Assembly: GCA_016715985.1 (NCBI GenBank)
Contig: JADJXD010000001.1
Coordinates: forward strand, 4,030,001 to 4,094,000
DNA from: Saprospiraceae bacterium
GTDB lineage: Bacteria > Bacteroidota > Bacteroidia > Chitinophagales > Saprospiraceae
Length of the DNA: 64,000 bases
Direction: 5' to 3'
Shown here: positions 17,306-27,390 of the stretch, piece by piece
Position numbering within the stretch: the stretch's first letter is position 1
Layout of the letters: each line of letters starts with the position of its first letter
Made by a program: the position numbers and the translations under genes
The notes under the pieces: generated by a model
The model's input: only the letters and a program-made list of their open reading frames with translations
Told to the model about the DNA's origin: nothing
The model's database searches: none

Positions 17306-17444
17306 CATAACGTTTTGCCGCTTTGCGAAGGCGGGGATTTTTACCACTAAACTTCACTAGATGCACAAAGCTTGAATTTAGCACTTCACTGTCATAGAAG
17401 CACGAACCCCCCGCTTTTGCAAAACGGCTGTTAGCGGTTCGGGC
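17306..17444 (+). repeat. Palindromic intergenic repeat, copy E (attC-like)
   Basis: The ends ATAACGTTTTGC and GCAAAACGGCTGTTAGCG are inverted to each other, and GGCGGGGATTT pairs with CCCCCCGC inside. The core carries GCACAAAGCTTGAATTTA (17363), GCACTTCACTGT (17381) and ATAGAAGCAC (17394), all also present at 5911-6040 in a different order. It separates the lipoprotein and DUF4304 genes. Such elements could be cassette recombination sites or a non-mobile repeat family. Confidence 0.5.
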
Positions 17445-17485
17445 TTCTTCTTCGATAGTCAAAATTACTTTCCGTATACTCATAT

Positions 17486-18202
17486 TCAGTCAATCAAATT
17501 TACTCCAAGTCTGTCGGCAAGTCCTTTAACGTATTCCTTATGTCCATTTTTTATTTCAATGTTGTCATAATAGTCTTGAAATAATTTCTCTGCTTTTGTT
17601 CTGTCCCTATGCAGTTCAATTAGTGCTACGTCTAATTTTGCTCGTGGCGAACCAACTTCAGAAGTTCCTAAGCTTTTGCAAATCTTATCTCTATTCTCGA
17701 AGTTGTCAAGCCAATCAAGTCCGTGTGAATTCAGTCCGTCAATAACTTGTTTTGCTGTTTTATTGTTGTCGTCTGAAATTGACCACCAATGGTCTTGTTT
17801 AATAGTCAAATGAGGTAGCCGTTCTCTAATTTGGCAATCGTAGTCTTGATATATGTCTTTTGGTTTGTTGTGGCTTTCTAATTCGTAAATTTCTCTAACC
17901 ATAACTCCTAAATTGACTGTAAACTTTCCATATAAGTTTTCTCTAAATCCTGGGATTACATGCTTGTCGCCAAATTCGTATCTACCACTTTGAATATTGA
18001 TAACTTGATAAATTCCGTCTTCTGTTTGTCTGTTAAATGTCCGTCCTTTTTTCTTAAATCCTATTGGCTTCAAGAATAGAAAAATTTCTTTTTGTATGCT
18101 GTCCAAATGAGTTTTTAGCTCGACCTTATTTGCCAAATTTTGGTTGTCTGATTTTTCGTCAGTCATTTTTGGTTTGTTTTTTAAGAAGTCAAAAATTCCC
18201 AT
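17486..18202 (-). CDS. DUF4304 domain protein
   Basis: The 238-residue cytoplasmic protein contains a DUF4304-like region from residue 30 to about 165, with the family entry FLKPIGFKKKGRTFNRQTEDGIYQVINIQSGR. It has no signal peptide or membrane segment. Function is unknown; members are often found among immunity-like or accessory genes. Its start lies in a 471-base stretch (18203-18673) before the T9SS gene. Confidence 0.78.
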   Translation of the reverse strand: MGIFDFLKNKPKMTDEKSDNQNLANKVELKTHLDSIQKEIFLFLKPIGFKKKGRTFNRQTEDGIYQVINIQSGRYEFGDKHVIPGFRENLYGKFTVNLGVMVREIYELESHNKPKDIYQDYDCQIRERLPHLTIKQDHWWSISDDNNKTAKQVIDGLNSHGLDWLDNFENRDKICKSLGTSEVGSPRAKLDVALIELHRDRTKAEKLFQDYYDNIEIKNGHKEYVKGLADRLGVNLID

Positions 18203-18673
18203 TTGTCAACTATTTTTTCTAATGTTGTGTCGTCTTTTAGCCTGACCGCTAACTATAAAAATAAGCGAAACTCATCTTGCCCTAACCCACCCATAACTCC
18301 TTGATTTTCTTCTCATATTACAAAAGTAAATTAAACGTAAGTTTGATCATAAGATCCGTTTTCATAAGCTTGATAAACAGATCTCAGTTCCTTTGTCAGA
18401 CAAAAATAATTAGATTTGTTTACGCTGCATATTTCAGATTCAATATTTTGGAAAGATATGCATAGATTCAGATTCTGCTTCCTTGCCAAAACTTCTCTAT
18501 GGTAACTGACACAACAACTGTTTATCATTGCATTCCTAAGCCTGTTATCTCATCAGATTTACAGTCATTTTTCTATTCTACCTTTTTTGGTATATTTTTT
18601 GCATTATAAATATTTGTAATATGTTTTTTCCTTTCAGCAAGGAGTAAATGTATTGTGAAAATTTATAATATTT
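18203..18673. other. Intergenic region without recognisable gene
   Basis: The stretch separates divergently transcribed genes. It begins with GCCTGACCGCTAAC, similar to edges of the other spacers. A 65-codon minus-strand frame inside has no recognisable content. No exact TAnnTTTG element was found before 18674. Confidence 0.4.
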
Positions 18674-21600
18674 ATGATAAAATCCATCAGAAATAATTTC
18701 CTTTTTGCGTTCCTGGCAGGAATCATCCTGCTGTGTGCCACGGGCAATGATTCTTCTGAGAGAAGCTCTGTCATGAATATTGCTGTTTTTGCGGGATTCG
18801 ACCGGACGATGTGTTATGGTACCACGCTTACTCTTTCTGAATTAAACGCAACCATAACTGGGGCAGTTTCCAATGGTCAGTGGTTTACCACCGGAGATGG
18901 AAAGTTTATGCCCGGCAATCAGACATCAGTAGTTTTTACGGTAGGTACACATTATGTTCCCGGACCTTTTGACATCGCTACCGGAAATTACAGACTTCTC
19001 CTCGTTTCTGACGATCCGGATCTTGATCCGATCACCGGCTCCAACGGCCCGCTGGTTCAGGTGTCTGATGATGTCAGAATTACTTTTCAGAATGCGCCGC
19101 CATTATTCTGCAATAATAATCTCAACATATCTTTGGATGGCAATTGTCAGCAGGTGGTAGATATTACCATCCTTCAAAGCAATCCTACACCTCCTTTCAA
19201 TCATTACAACGTGGCGCTTTTTGATCAGAACGGAATCCAGATACCCAATAATTTATTGACAAAGATCCACATAGGAAAAGAAATCAGTTTTAAAATCGGT
19301 CATGCCTGTACGCAGAATATTTGTTGGGGCAAATTTACAGTGAGTGATTATTATCCACCGGTTTTTGTCTGTAAAAATGACACCCTTCCCTGTACTCGTT
19401 CGGTTTTGCCGGATTCATTGGGATTTCCATTTCCGACAGGTGCTTATATAGACACGATTATAAATGGAAAGTACAAGGTCTTAAACTGGGATGCCTGTGG
19501 TCTGGTGACTTTAGAATATAAAGATGAAATCACAAAAGCCAATTGTACCGGCAATCTCGACAGAACGATCAAAAGATCCTGGAAAGCGGTCGATGAATCC
19601 GGAAATGTCAGCAACTGTATTCAACAGATAGTGCTGAACAGAATTCCGTTATCGCTGGTACTTTTTCCACCCAATTTTGATGACCAGCAGATGCCGGCTT
19701 TTGATTGTCTGGATACTTTTCCGAGATATGCCAATGGTTATCCATCCGTGGATACTACCGGTATACCTTTTATCGGGGGATGTACCCATTTGCAGCAGTC
19801 CTTTTCGGATACTGAATTTCCGCTTTGTGGCAGTAGTTATAAATTGGTGAGATCATGGTTTGTGATTGATTGGTGTACAGCCGAAAGCGTTTCCCGCAAT
19901 CAACTTATTCTGATCAAGGACAGCAAAGGCCCGAAGTTTATTTGCCAGGATTCCATCACTTTGTTTGCAGGAGCTTACGCTTGTGCTTCCGACCTGGTAG
20001 ATATTCCTGTACCTCAGCAAGTGACGGATTGTTCTGAATGGAATTATACTGTGAGTTTGTCCAATCTTTCAGGACAGTTATTGCCACAGTTTATCGTAGC
20101 AAATGGGCAGCATTTCCGGTTTTCAGGATTGCCTTTCGGAAAATATACATTGACATACACCCTTTCTGATTTGTGTACCAATACATCCAGATGTCAGACT
20201 AAAATCAATGTCATTGATAATCTGCCTCCTTATCCGGTATGTGATCAGATCACCAAGGTAGCCGTTGCGCAGGACGGACGTGGTCGTGTTTTTGCTTTGA
20301 CATTGGATGATGGCAGTACGGACAATTGTGGTATAAAATCATTCAAAGTAAGAAAAATGACCGATGCCTGTAATTTTGGACTTGTATTCGGTGATTTTGT
20401 TGATTTCTGCTGCGTGGAAATAGGGCAGGAGGTCATGGTAGCACTTCAGGTGACGGACCTCCATGACAATGTGAATACCTGTATGGTTCAGGTTTTGGTA
20501 GAAGATAAAATACCGCCAGTAATCTTATGTCCTTCCAATCTGACAATCAGTTGCACCACTCCCGTTGATACTTTAAATCTGAATAATTTTGGCAAAGTAG
20601 TTAATACAGAAGCCGCAAGAGAAAATATCATCATCCATGATGCATACAATAATGGGGTAGCGGGTCGGGACGGACTGGCTACTGATAATTGTTCTGTTAA
20701 TATTACATCCACTTTTACACAAAATCTGCATTGTTCGCAAGGTACGATACAAAGGATATTTACAGCTACAGACACGGATGGACGACAAAGTTCCTGTACA
20801 CAGTTGATTTTTGTCAGAAACCCTGCTCCCTTTAAGCAGTCAGACATAATCTGGCCGGCACATTTTTCAGGGGAAGGCTGTCGCTCAGATCAGACGGATC
20901 CTGCGATGACAGGTAAACCAACTTATCTGCATACATCCTGCAGTCTGATTGCTTCGACTTATGAAGATCAGGCATTTTATCTGGCAGATAGTGCATGCGT
21001 GAAGATTATCAGATCCTGGACGGTGATAGATTGGTGTCAGTTTGATGAAATTACAGGTTTTGGAAAATGGGGGCCGTACATTCAGGTTATAAAATTGTCC
21101 AATGATGTAGCGCCGGTTATCACGGGAGTTTGCAGAGATACGACGATATGTTCTTATGATCCGCTTTGTCAGAATGGATTTATAGATATCTTTCAGAATG
21201 CGACGGATGAATGTACACACACGACCGACCTGAAATGGACTTTTCAGATAGATTTGTTCAACAACGGCTCGATAGATTCTACAGGCAGTATAAATGCAAT
21301 CATTGGCTACTTTCCATTGGGAACCCACAAAGTATCCTGGCAGGTAGCTGACGGATGTGGAAATATCACGACATGCAGTCAGAAAGTGACCATAACGGAT
21401 TGTAAAAAACCGACTCCTTATTGTATCAGTTCTGTAACAGTGGCAGTTATGCAACCTTCCGGAATCATCGAAATATGGGCCAAAGATTACGATTTGGGCA
21501 GCAATGATAATTGTACAGCGAAAGAGCAATTAAAATTTTCATTCAGTCCGGATACTTCCCATACATATCGTACATTCAGTTGTCAGGATATTCCGGACGG

Positions 21601-22951
21601 AAAGTCTGAAAAGGTTTCTGTAAATATGTACGTAACAGATGAGCATGGAAATAATGATTTTTGTTCGGTTGAGTTGATATTGCAGGACAATGCTAATGTT
21701 TGCCCCGATTTAATAACTTCCGGTTATGTCGATGGCACCATAAAAACGGAAACAGGTCGGGCTGTGAAGTCAGTCAATGTTCGTACCCGATCGGATGTTG
21801 AAAACAACCATCAAACGACAATTACTGATTTTTTAGGTTATTTTTATTTCGAAAACTTACCCTCAGGTAATGATTACGTCATCAAACCATCCTATAATGC
21901 TGATCCGATAAACGGTCTGACTACTTTGGATTTAGTGCTTATTCAGCGACATATATTGGGATTACAACCTTTAAATTCCCCTTATAAAATTATAGCAGCT
22001 GATGCAAACGGATCAAATTCTGTCACTGCATCTGATCTGGTTGATCTTCGAAAATTGATCTTGGGTATCACCAATACTTTTCCGAAATCAAGACCATCGT
22101 GGCTGTTTGTAGATAAGAAGTACAATTTTCCGGATCCGACCAATCCATGGTTTGCACCTGATTCTGTATTTGTAAATGGATTGGAAAGCGAATCCTTAAA
22201 CCATGATTTTGTAGCTGTTAAACTGGGCGATGTAAATGATTCTCACACCTTGTTTGATGACGAATCACTTGAAAACAGATCGGATAATTATATAGATCTC
22301 ACATACGGAATTCATCTACAGGATGGAAAACCAGGTTTATACTTTAAAACGAATGAAAATATTGTCCTGGATGGTTTACAGCTTTTTATCAGATCTGAGC
22401 GTCCAGGGAGTTTGTCAGACATTCATTTTTCGGAATTAAAGTCCACTGCCGATTACTATGATTTTCATCAGGATAATGAAAATTTAAACGTAGTTGTTTA
22501 TAATGCAAATCCTCAAATAGTTGAAAAAGGAAGTGTTCTGTTGAACTTTTCATTTGAAAATGAACAACTTACAGAAAGTCTGGCCTTCCAACTTCAGGAT
22601 AACAAAGTATCAGAATTGTATGTTGATGGAAAAACTTATAAAATAAGACTAAAATCAGAAATTCAGACCGGAAATTTCCATTCACATAAAATCAGATTAT
22701 TGTCTAATCCGGTATTGAATCAACTACATCTTTTAGTACCCCCTTCCGGGAATGCTGAATTTTCTTATCCATTCGAAATCAAGGATGTGAATGGCAGAAT
22801 AGTTATGAATGGCTTTATTCCCGGCTACTCCGATGAAAGTGAATATCAAGTACAATTGTATTCTGTATTAAATGCGGGTATTTACTTTATCCAGGTTTCA
22901 GATCCTTACGGAATGGTACAAACTATAAAATTTATAAAGCTGGATCACTGA
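18674..22951 (+). CDS. Large secreted cell-surface protein with HYR-like repeats, dockerin-like domain and T9SS sorting domain
   Basis: The 1425-residue product has an N-terminal signal peptide. Residues 30-1000 are Cys-rich immunoglobulin-like/HYR-like repeats with recurrent DxxPPxxxC and DNC motifs (NLPPYPVCDQ, DKIPPVILCPSN, DSKGPKFICQD). From about 1009 a carboxypeptidase regulatory-like domain follows, then a dockerin-like pair (TTLDLVLIQRHILG near 1080 and DANGSNSVTASDLVDLRKLILG near 1108) predicted to bind calcium. The last 85 residues form a type A T9SS sorting domain ending GIYFIQVSDPYG...KFIKLDH. The protein should be exported by the Sec and T9SS routes and bound at the cell surface. 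It is monocistronic, followed by the REP-like repeats. Confidence 0.88.
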   Translation: MIKSIRNNFLFAFLAGIILLCATGNDSSERSSVMNIAVFAGFDRTMCYGTTLTLSELNATITGAVSNGQWFTTGDGKFMPGNQTSVVFTVGTHYVPGPFDIATGNYRLLLVSDDPDLDPITGSNGPLVQVSDDVRITFQNAPPLFCNNNLNISLDGNCQQVVDITILQSNPTPPFNHYNVALFDQNGIQIPNNLLTKIHIGKEISFKIGHACTQNICWGKFTVSDYYPPVFVCKNDTLPCTRSVLPDSLGFPFPTGAYIDTIINGKYKVLNWDACGLVTLEYKDEITKANCTGNLDRTIKRSWKAVDESGNVSNCIQQIVLNRIPLSLVLFPPNFDDQQMPAFDCLDTFPRYANGYPSVDTTGIPFIGGCTHLQQSFSDTEFPLCGSSYKLVRSWFVIDWCTAESVSRNQLILIKDSKGPKFICQDSITLFAGAYACASDLVDIPVPQQVTDCSEWNYTVSLSNLSGQLLPQFIVANGQHFRFSGLPFGKYTLTYTLSDLCTNTSRCQTKINVIDNLPPYPVCDQITKVAVAQDGRGRVFALTLDDGSTDNCGIKSFKVRKMTDACNFGLVFGDFVDFCCVEIGQEVMVALQVTDLHDNVNTCMVQVLVEDKIPPVILCPSNLTISCTTPVDTLNLNNFGKVVNTEAARENIIIHDAYNNGVAGRDGLATDNCSVNITSTFTQNLHCSQGTIQRIFTATDTDGRQSSCTQLIFVRNPAPFKQSDIIWPAHFSGEGCRSDQTDPAMTGKPTYLHTSCSLIASTYEDQAFYLADSACVKIIRSWTVIDWCQFDEITGFGKWGPYIQVIKLSNDVAPVITGVCRDTTICSYDPLCQNGFIDIFQNATDECTHTTDLKWTFQIDLFNNGSIDSTGSINAIIGYFPLGTHKVSWQVADGCGNITTCSQKVTITDCKKPTPYCISSVTVAVMQPSGIIEIWAKDYDLGSNDNCTAKEQLKFSFSPDTSHTYRTFSCQDIPDGKSEKVSVNMYVTDEHGNNDFCSVELILQDNANVCPDLITSGYVDGTIKTETGRAVKSVNVRTRSDVENNHQTTITDFLGYFYFENLPSGNDYVIKPSYNADPINGLTTLDLVLIQRHILGLQPLNSPYKIIAADANGSNSVTASDLVDLRKLILGITNTFPKSRPSWLFVDKKYNFPDPTNPWFAPDSVFVNGLESESLNHDFVAVKLGDVNDSHTLFDDESLENRSDNYIDLTYGIHLQDGKPGLYFKTNENIVLDGLQLFIRSERPGSLSDIHFSELKSTADYYDFHQDNENLNVVVYNANPQIVEKGSVLLNFSFENEQLTESLAFQLQDNKVSELYVDGKTYKIRLKSEIQTGNFHSHKIRLLSNPVLNQLHLLVPPSGNAEFSYPFEIKDVNGRIVMNGFIPGYSDESEYQVQLYSVLNAGIYFIQVSDPYGMVQTIKFIKLDH

Positions 22952-23019
22952 TGTCTTAAGTCATTAATACTGTATTTTAATTAATGGATACCTTTAAAAG
23001 TGTGAAACTCAATAGATTT

Positions 23020-23430
23020 CGCCCTTTCAGGGCTGGAGATTATGAGACATTGATTACGATGGGCGTTGCCCATCGTTGAGATATGTCGGCCTTTCAGGCC
23101 TTGATTTGCCGATTCTATACTAGGCCTGAAGGGCCTAAATCATTTAGGATAGGGCAAAGCTCTATTCTAAACAAATAAAGAATTCCTAAAGCCCTGAATG
23201 GGCGATATATTAGTCCCGAAATTTACTATGCAAGAATCTTGCGCCCTTTCAGGGATGGAGAATATGAGACATTGATTACGATGGGCGTTGCCCATCGTTG
23301 AGATATAACGGCCTTTCAGGCCTTGATTACCGAAGGCCTGTAAGGCCGCTATCATCCAGGATAGGGTGAAGCCCTATCCATAAATAAGGATAGAATTTTT
23401 AAAGCCCTGAATGGGCGTAATATTAATCCC
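23020..23430. repeat. Two REP-like palindromic units, 222 bases apart
   Basis: Unit 1 starts at 23020 and unit 2 at 23242. Each has four hairpins: GCCCTTTCAGGG(C), CGATGGGCGTTGCCCATCG (23057-23075 and 23279-23297), GGCCTTTCAGGCC, and AGGATAGGG with a partner. Each is closed by the inverse of its first element (GCCCTGAATGGGCG). About 41 bases around the second hairpin are identical in both copies. The second unit ends at the stop codon of the IS200-like transposase gene. This is the arrangement of a REP/BIME cluster beside its RAYT. Confidence 0.75.
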
Positions 23431-23875
23431 AGAGATATCGCTCATCATAATCTACATTATATTTTTTAAGGAAGGCCAAATACTCTTCTTTAAATGATTT
23501 TTTACTGTGGTGTTCATGTTGATTAGCGATATAATCTGATACTATATCAATTTCAGATGGATTTACAGAAAAAGCTCCATATCCATCTTGCCAGTAAAAG
23601 TTAGAATACTGATCTCCTTTTGTCTTTATCCATTTCGAAGAATGTGACTTTAATTCTTCCAAAAGTTTCATTAAAGCTAGCTTTTTGGACAGCATACAAA
23701 GTATATGAATATGATCTGTGTAACCTCCAACCTTAATGGCATGACATTCTAAGTTATTACAAATACCACCTAAATAACTATGCAATTCACTTTCAATTAA
23801 ACTATTTATTAATGGATTGCGGTTTTTTGTACTAAAGACAATGTGTATATAATTTTTTGCAAGAGATTGACCCAT
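23423..23875 (-). CDS. IS200/IS605-type Y1 transposase, REP-associated (RAYT-like)
   Basis: The 150-residue protein has the HUH motif HIHIL in GYTDHIHILCML near residue 58 and the catalytic Tyr in IVSDYIANQHEHH near residue 121. Size and ending (EYLAFLKKYNVDYDERYLWD) match compact Bacteroidota tyrosine transposases often called REP-associated. Single-strand cleavage of hairpins is the family's chemistry. It has no TnpB partner here, and the REP-like palindromes lie only on its 3' side. No reading-frame break is visible. Confidence 0.85.
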   Translation of the reverse strand: MGQSLAKNYIHIVFSTKNRNPLINSLIESELHSYLGGICNNLECHAIKVGGYTDHIHILCMLSKKLALMKLLEELKSHSSKWIKTKGDQYSNFYWQDGYGAFSVNPSEIDIVSDYIANQHEHHSKKSFKEEYLAFLKKYNVDYDERYLWD

Positions 23876-24005
23876 ATGGTTAAATTTGATTCTTTAATGA
23901 CAATTGGATTTCGCTATAATATTTTAGTTTTGTTGTTTTTCCAAGAGAATAAAATTAGAAATTTTAGTTTATTTCGAAAAGAATATTTACAAAAAATCCA
24001 CCAAC

Positions 24006-26243
24006 TCAATCTGAATCAAGCCTGAACCCATTATACAATACTTTATTATCTGCTTTTTTGATGATTTCTGTATTTACGGTTCTTAATATCAGCTCATCGA
24101 TATATTGTGCAGTCTCGGATACAAAATAGATCATAATCCGATGCCCTGGCAATACCGGTAAATCTTTTTCCACCCTAATCCAATCATTTTGTATATCATT
24201 GCTATGTCGGGTATCCGGTTTTTCGTCAAAGATGATATTGTCGGAGTTATCCTTGATAATGTATCGGAAAGAACCCATTCCATAACGTTTGTTGTCAAAC
24301 CTGATCCAGCCTGAAAAAATATAATGGTGAGTCGGCGGATTCTGTATGATCGTATCTAAAATAAGGTGTGTCCCTTTTTCAAACAATCCGGCACCAGCCC
24401 CAAAGTAAGCGTAGGGAGTTGATTCCTTTTCAAAATCTTTAGTCCAGTAGTTTTGTTGAATAAATGTGCTGTCTTCTGATCTTTCCACCGCTTTCTTAAA
24501 CTCAGAATTGTTATTGATTCTGTCTAATGGCAAACTGAAGAGGGTGATATTTTCATTCGACATCACCGTGTCAGCGATTTCGGAAAGGAATTTTTCACCT
24601 TTTCGGAGAGAAGGATGACCGGCACCGAGTAATAAAAGTAATGGCCTTTGATCCGGGAATTTAGAAGGTAATGACTTGTAGATGAGTGGGTCAGCTAAAA
24701 GTTCGATCGCTTCAGCTGTTTGACCGACTGACAATCGTGAAAGCATGGAGTTCACTAATGGTATTCCTGTTGTTTTGGATATTTGCATACTGTAAAACTG
24801 AGTATTGAAATTCAGCTCACTCAGGAAATTGTCGGACCACATCATCATTTTGGGAAGGCAAAGTATCGCCTGATATTTTTGGATATCTATGTTGTATTTT
24901 TCCAAGAGGGTCAAAACATCGGTATCTTTTTCCTTACTGAAAAAATTAGCATGTTTTGTGTTTTCAAAATTTGGCTTTATATAAGTAAATATTTCAGAGC
25001 ACCAGATAGCGGCAGCAAGAATGAAAGTAATAAATGCTTTTGATTTGGTCTGACGACTGTTGATGTGGTGGAGATAACAAACAGACAGAATTGTACATGC
25101 AAAATAAAAAGGCCAAGCAAGTCTTGCAACCGCTTTAAACATTAATAAAAATCCCAGCTTCTCTTCGACAAATTCCTTATCAAAACCCATAAAAATAAAT
25201 GCAGAAGCATAAATTAATATCAGCCCGGCTCCCCAAAAAAGGATGGAAAGCTCATCGGAAAGTTGAAATCTGAACACAAAAGACTTTTTAAAGTACCTGA
25301 ATATTAAATATGTTATCAGTAAGATAGTTGTTACAAAACCAACATTTATCAGAGATTCAAAACCTACATTAAAGCCTTTTCCGGCAACTAACCGGATTAT
25401 CTGATCCATGTGGGATCCGGGTGCAGCAAACATACCTTCGAGCTTGGCATAATATGTAAAAAACCCCCATTGAAGTTTAATACGATCATCAACCGGGTCA
25501 AATGTTTTGAAGTAAATTAAAGGCAGCAATACAGAAACCAATCCCATCAGTGAAACCAATAGTGCCGGTTTTAAGAGCCGTTTTTTTACATAAATTAAAA
25601 ACCCGGCAGCAATAAGAAAACCACTGGTTCCGGCCCCGACATAAGGATTATTAAAGGTAAAAAATATCAAAACGACAAACAAACCTACATCCCGCCATTC
25701 CGCTTTTTGGATTCTGTATTTTCGTATCATCCATAGCATAGCCAGCGGGATAAGAAAGGGATAAGCAAGTCCGAAATGTCCTCCCATCCGAAATATCTGA
25801 GGAGATAGCATCGTAATCAGAGGAGCAAAAATGAGTGCATGACTTTGACAGACTTTCAGACTTCTCAGTAATAAATACATAACCAGAGCACAAAACAGAA
25901 TCAACCAAACATTCACTGCATGAACAATCCCGATACTGTAGTCGCATATTTCTATGATATGATGATTAATCCATTGCAGCAACATCGTCAATGCTCCCTG
26001 CGCATCCGTGAGGAAAATCAGTTCGCCATGCGGGTAGTTCATCCCTCTGAAAATGTGCCCATCTCCATGACAAATATGGTAAGCCATATCGTAATATATA
26101 GCCAGCGCATCACCCCCAAAGGCATACATATGTTGATTAGGTTGAAAAAAGTAGGGTCCGAAGATGGGATATGCAATACAAAAACAAAGCAGCATACTTC
26201 CTGTGGCCCAAAGCCATTCTGCATTTTTCCAACCGGTTTTCAT
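24006..26243 (-). CDS. Large polytopic membrane protein, GT-C-glycosyltransferase-like
   Basis: The 745-residue product has about ten hydrophobic helices in residues 8-420 and a soluble C-terminal 300 residues, with a beta-rich carbohydrate-binding-like end (YIFSGWIRFDNKRYGMGSFR). The layout resembles GT-C-type transferases that act on lipid-linked sugars, but no DxD or other diagnostic motif was certain. A TACCTTTG -7-like element (26265-26258) precedes the start. No operon partner is present. Confidence 0.65.
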   Translation of the reverse strand: MKTGWKNAEWLWATGSMLLCFCIAYPIFGPYFFQPNQHMYAFGGDALAIYYDMAYHICHGDGHIFRGMNYPHGELIFLTDAQGALTMLLQWINHHIIEICDYSIGIVHAVNVWLILFCALVMYLLLRSLKVCQSHALIFAPLITMLSPQIFRMGGHFGLAYPFLIPLAMLWMIRKYRIQKAEWRDVGLFVVLIFFTFNNPYVGAGTSGFLIAAGFLIYVKKRLLKPALLVSLMGLVSVLLPLIYFKTFDPVDDRIKLQWGFFTYYAKLEGMFAAPGSHMDQIIRLVAGKGFNVGFESLINVGFVTTILLITYLIFRYFKKSFVFRFQLSDELSILFWGAGLILIYASAFIFMGFDKEFVEEKLGFLLMFKAVARLAWPFYFACTILSVCYLHHINSRQTKSKAFITFILAAAIWCSEIFTYIKPNFENTKHANFFSKEKDTDVLTLLEKYNIDIQKYQAILCLPKMMMWSDNFLSELNFNTQFYSMQISKTTGIPLVNSMLSRLSVGQTAEAIELLADPLIYKSLPSKFPDQRPLLLLLGAGHPSLRKGEKFLSEIADTVMSNENITLFSLPLDRINNNSEFKKAVERSEDSTFIQQNYWTKDFEKESTPYAYFGAGAGLFEKGTHLILDTIIQNPPTHHYIFSGWIRFDNKRYGMGSFRYIIKDNSDNIIFDEKPDTRHSNDIQNDWIRVEKDLPVLPGHRIMIYFVSETAQYIDELILRTVNTEIIKKADNKVLYNGFRLDSD

Positions 26244-26406
26244 AAAAATATTTGAGGCAAAGGTAATTTTTTGTCAGCAAATTTTTAGCAAAGAATATCA
26301 GTTGCCAACTATCCGGTAATATTAGTGTTATTTTAGCAATCTTAACTACTCAGGCGTAACTCCGATAGGCAGCATGCGTAGTTGTTAAATTAGAATTTTA
26401 TATCAA

Positions 26407-27390
26407 ATGCCAAAAGAAGTAACCCTACTCACTGGTTTTTTAGGTGCCGGAAAAACCACATTTTTAAACGCAGTCATAGCCGAAAACCGGGATGTTAAAT
26501 ATGCCATCATCGAAAATGAAATCGGAAAAGAAGCGATTGATAACGAACTGATAATCAATGCAGATGACAGTAGTATTATGACGATGAAAGATGGATGTCT
26601 TTGCTGTAGCCTGAATGATGATTTATACAATATTTTAGAAAAACTTTTTGAAAGAAAGGATCATTTTGACCATTTAATCATTGAATCTACCGGGATTGCA
26701 GATCCTGCCGGTGTAGCGCTGCCGTTTCTGACGCATCCGGGTGTCAAAAGGGATTACAATATTCAAAGAGTGATATGTCTGGTGGATCCCACCACAATTC
26801 AAGACAGATTGCAGGATACAGATGAAGCATTAAAGCAAATAGCATTCAGCGATGTCATCTTAGTAAACAAATCGGATTTGGTGAGTGAGAAAACTTTAGA
26901 TGAAATAGTTGTGATGCTTAAATTGATTAACCCATGGGCTTTGTTGTTTGTGGGGAATAAAGACAACTTTCCGATATACGAGATTATGCAGTCACAAAGA
27001 ATTTTTATCACGGAATCCATCAGTCTCGATGATGAAAAAAACTCAGATCACAGGCATTCAAAACACGAAGATATTACCACACTTTCTTTTAAATTCAGTG
27101 AGCCCTTCGACATACAGGTTTTATATCAGAGATTGGTTCAGTTTCTGATGTTTCAGGCCAGGGATGTATTCAGAATAAAAGGAGTCATTTACACAGAAGA
27201 GGCTGACTATAAACTCATACTTCAGTCTGTCGGACAAAATCTGAGTGTCACCGGTGGTAAAAAATGGTCATCTGAAGATACAAAACAGAGCAGGATTGTT
27301 TTTATTGGCAGACGTCTCAATCCCAAAGGATTTGAGGATATGCTAAGAAAATGTTTGTTAAAGTCACCTAAAATATTTCAGGAACAATGA
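26407..27390 (+). CDS. CobW/HypB/UreG-family GTPase (COG0523)
   Basis: The 327-residue protein has the P-loop LLTGFLGAGKTTFLN near residue 7, switch region IENEIGKEAIDNELI, the metal-binding GCLCC near residue 62, NKSD and a C-terminal CobW_C region. This matches metal-insertion chaperone GTPases of the COG0523 group. The metal and client are unknown. The stop codon overlaps the next start by four bases (ATGA), so it is co-translated with the hydrolase and MqnA genes. No clear Zur-type operator was found upstream. Confidence 0.9.
   Translation: MPKEVTLLTGFLGAGKTTFLNAVIAENRDVKYAIIENEIGKEAIDNELIINADDSSIMTMKDGCLCCSLNDDLYNILEKLFERKDHFDHLIIESTGIADPAGVALPFLTHPGVKRDYNIQRVICLVDPTTIQDRLQDTDEALKQIAFSDVILVNKSDLVSEKTLDEIVVMLKLINPWALLFVGNKDNFPIYEIMQSQRIFITESISLDDEKNSDHRHSKHEDITTLSFKFSEPFDIQVLYQRLVQFLMFQARDVFRIKGVIYTEEADYKLILQSVGQNLSVTGGKKWSSEDTKQSRIVFIGRRLNPKGFEDMLRKCLLKSPKIFQEQ

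Noticed and set aside
17277..17483. Longer start for the lipoprotein gene
   Set aside because: The added 69 residues pass through a palindromic repeat and would bury the lipobox signal.
18331..18528. 65-codon minus-strand frame as a small gene
   Set aside because: No domain, no ribosome binding or promoter signal, and composition like the intergenic DNA.
20885..21529. 214-codon minus-strand frame
   Set aside because: Antisense to the 1425-residue T9SS gene, with low-complexity translation and no start context.
23020..23430. Regularly repeated palindromes as a CRISPR array
   Set aside because: Only two units at 222 bases, each with several different hairpins and no unique spacers; no cas genes.
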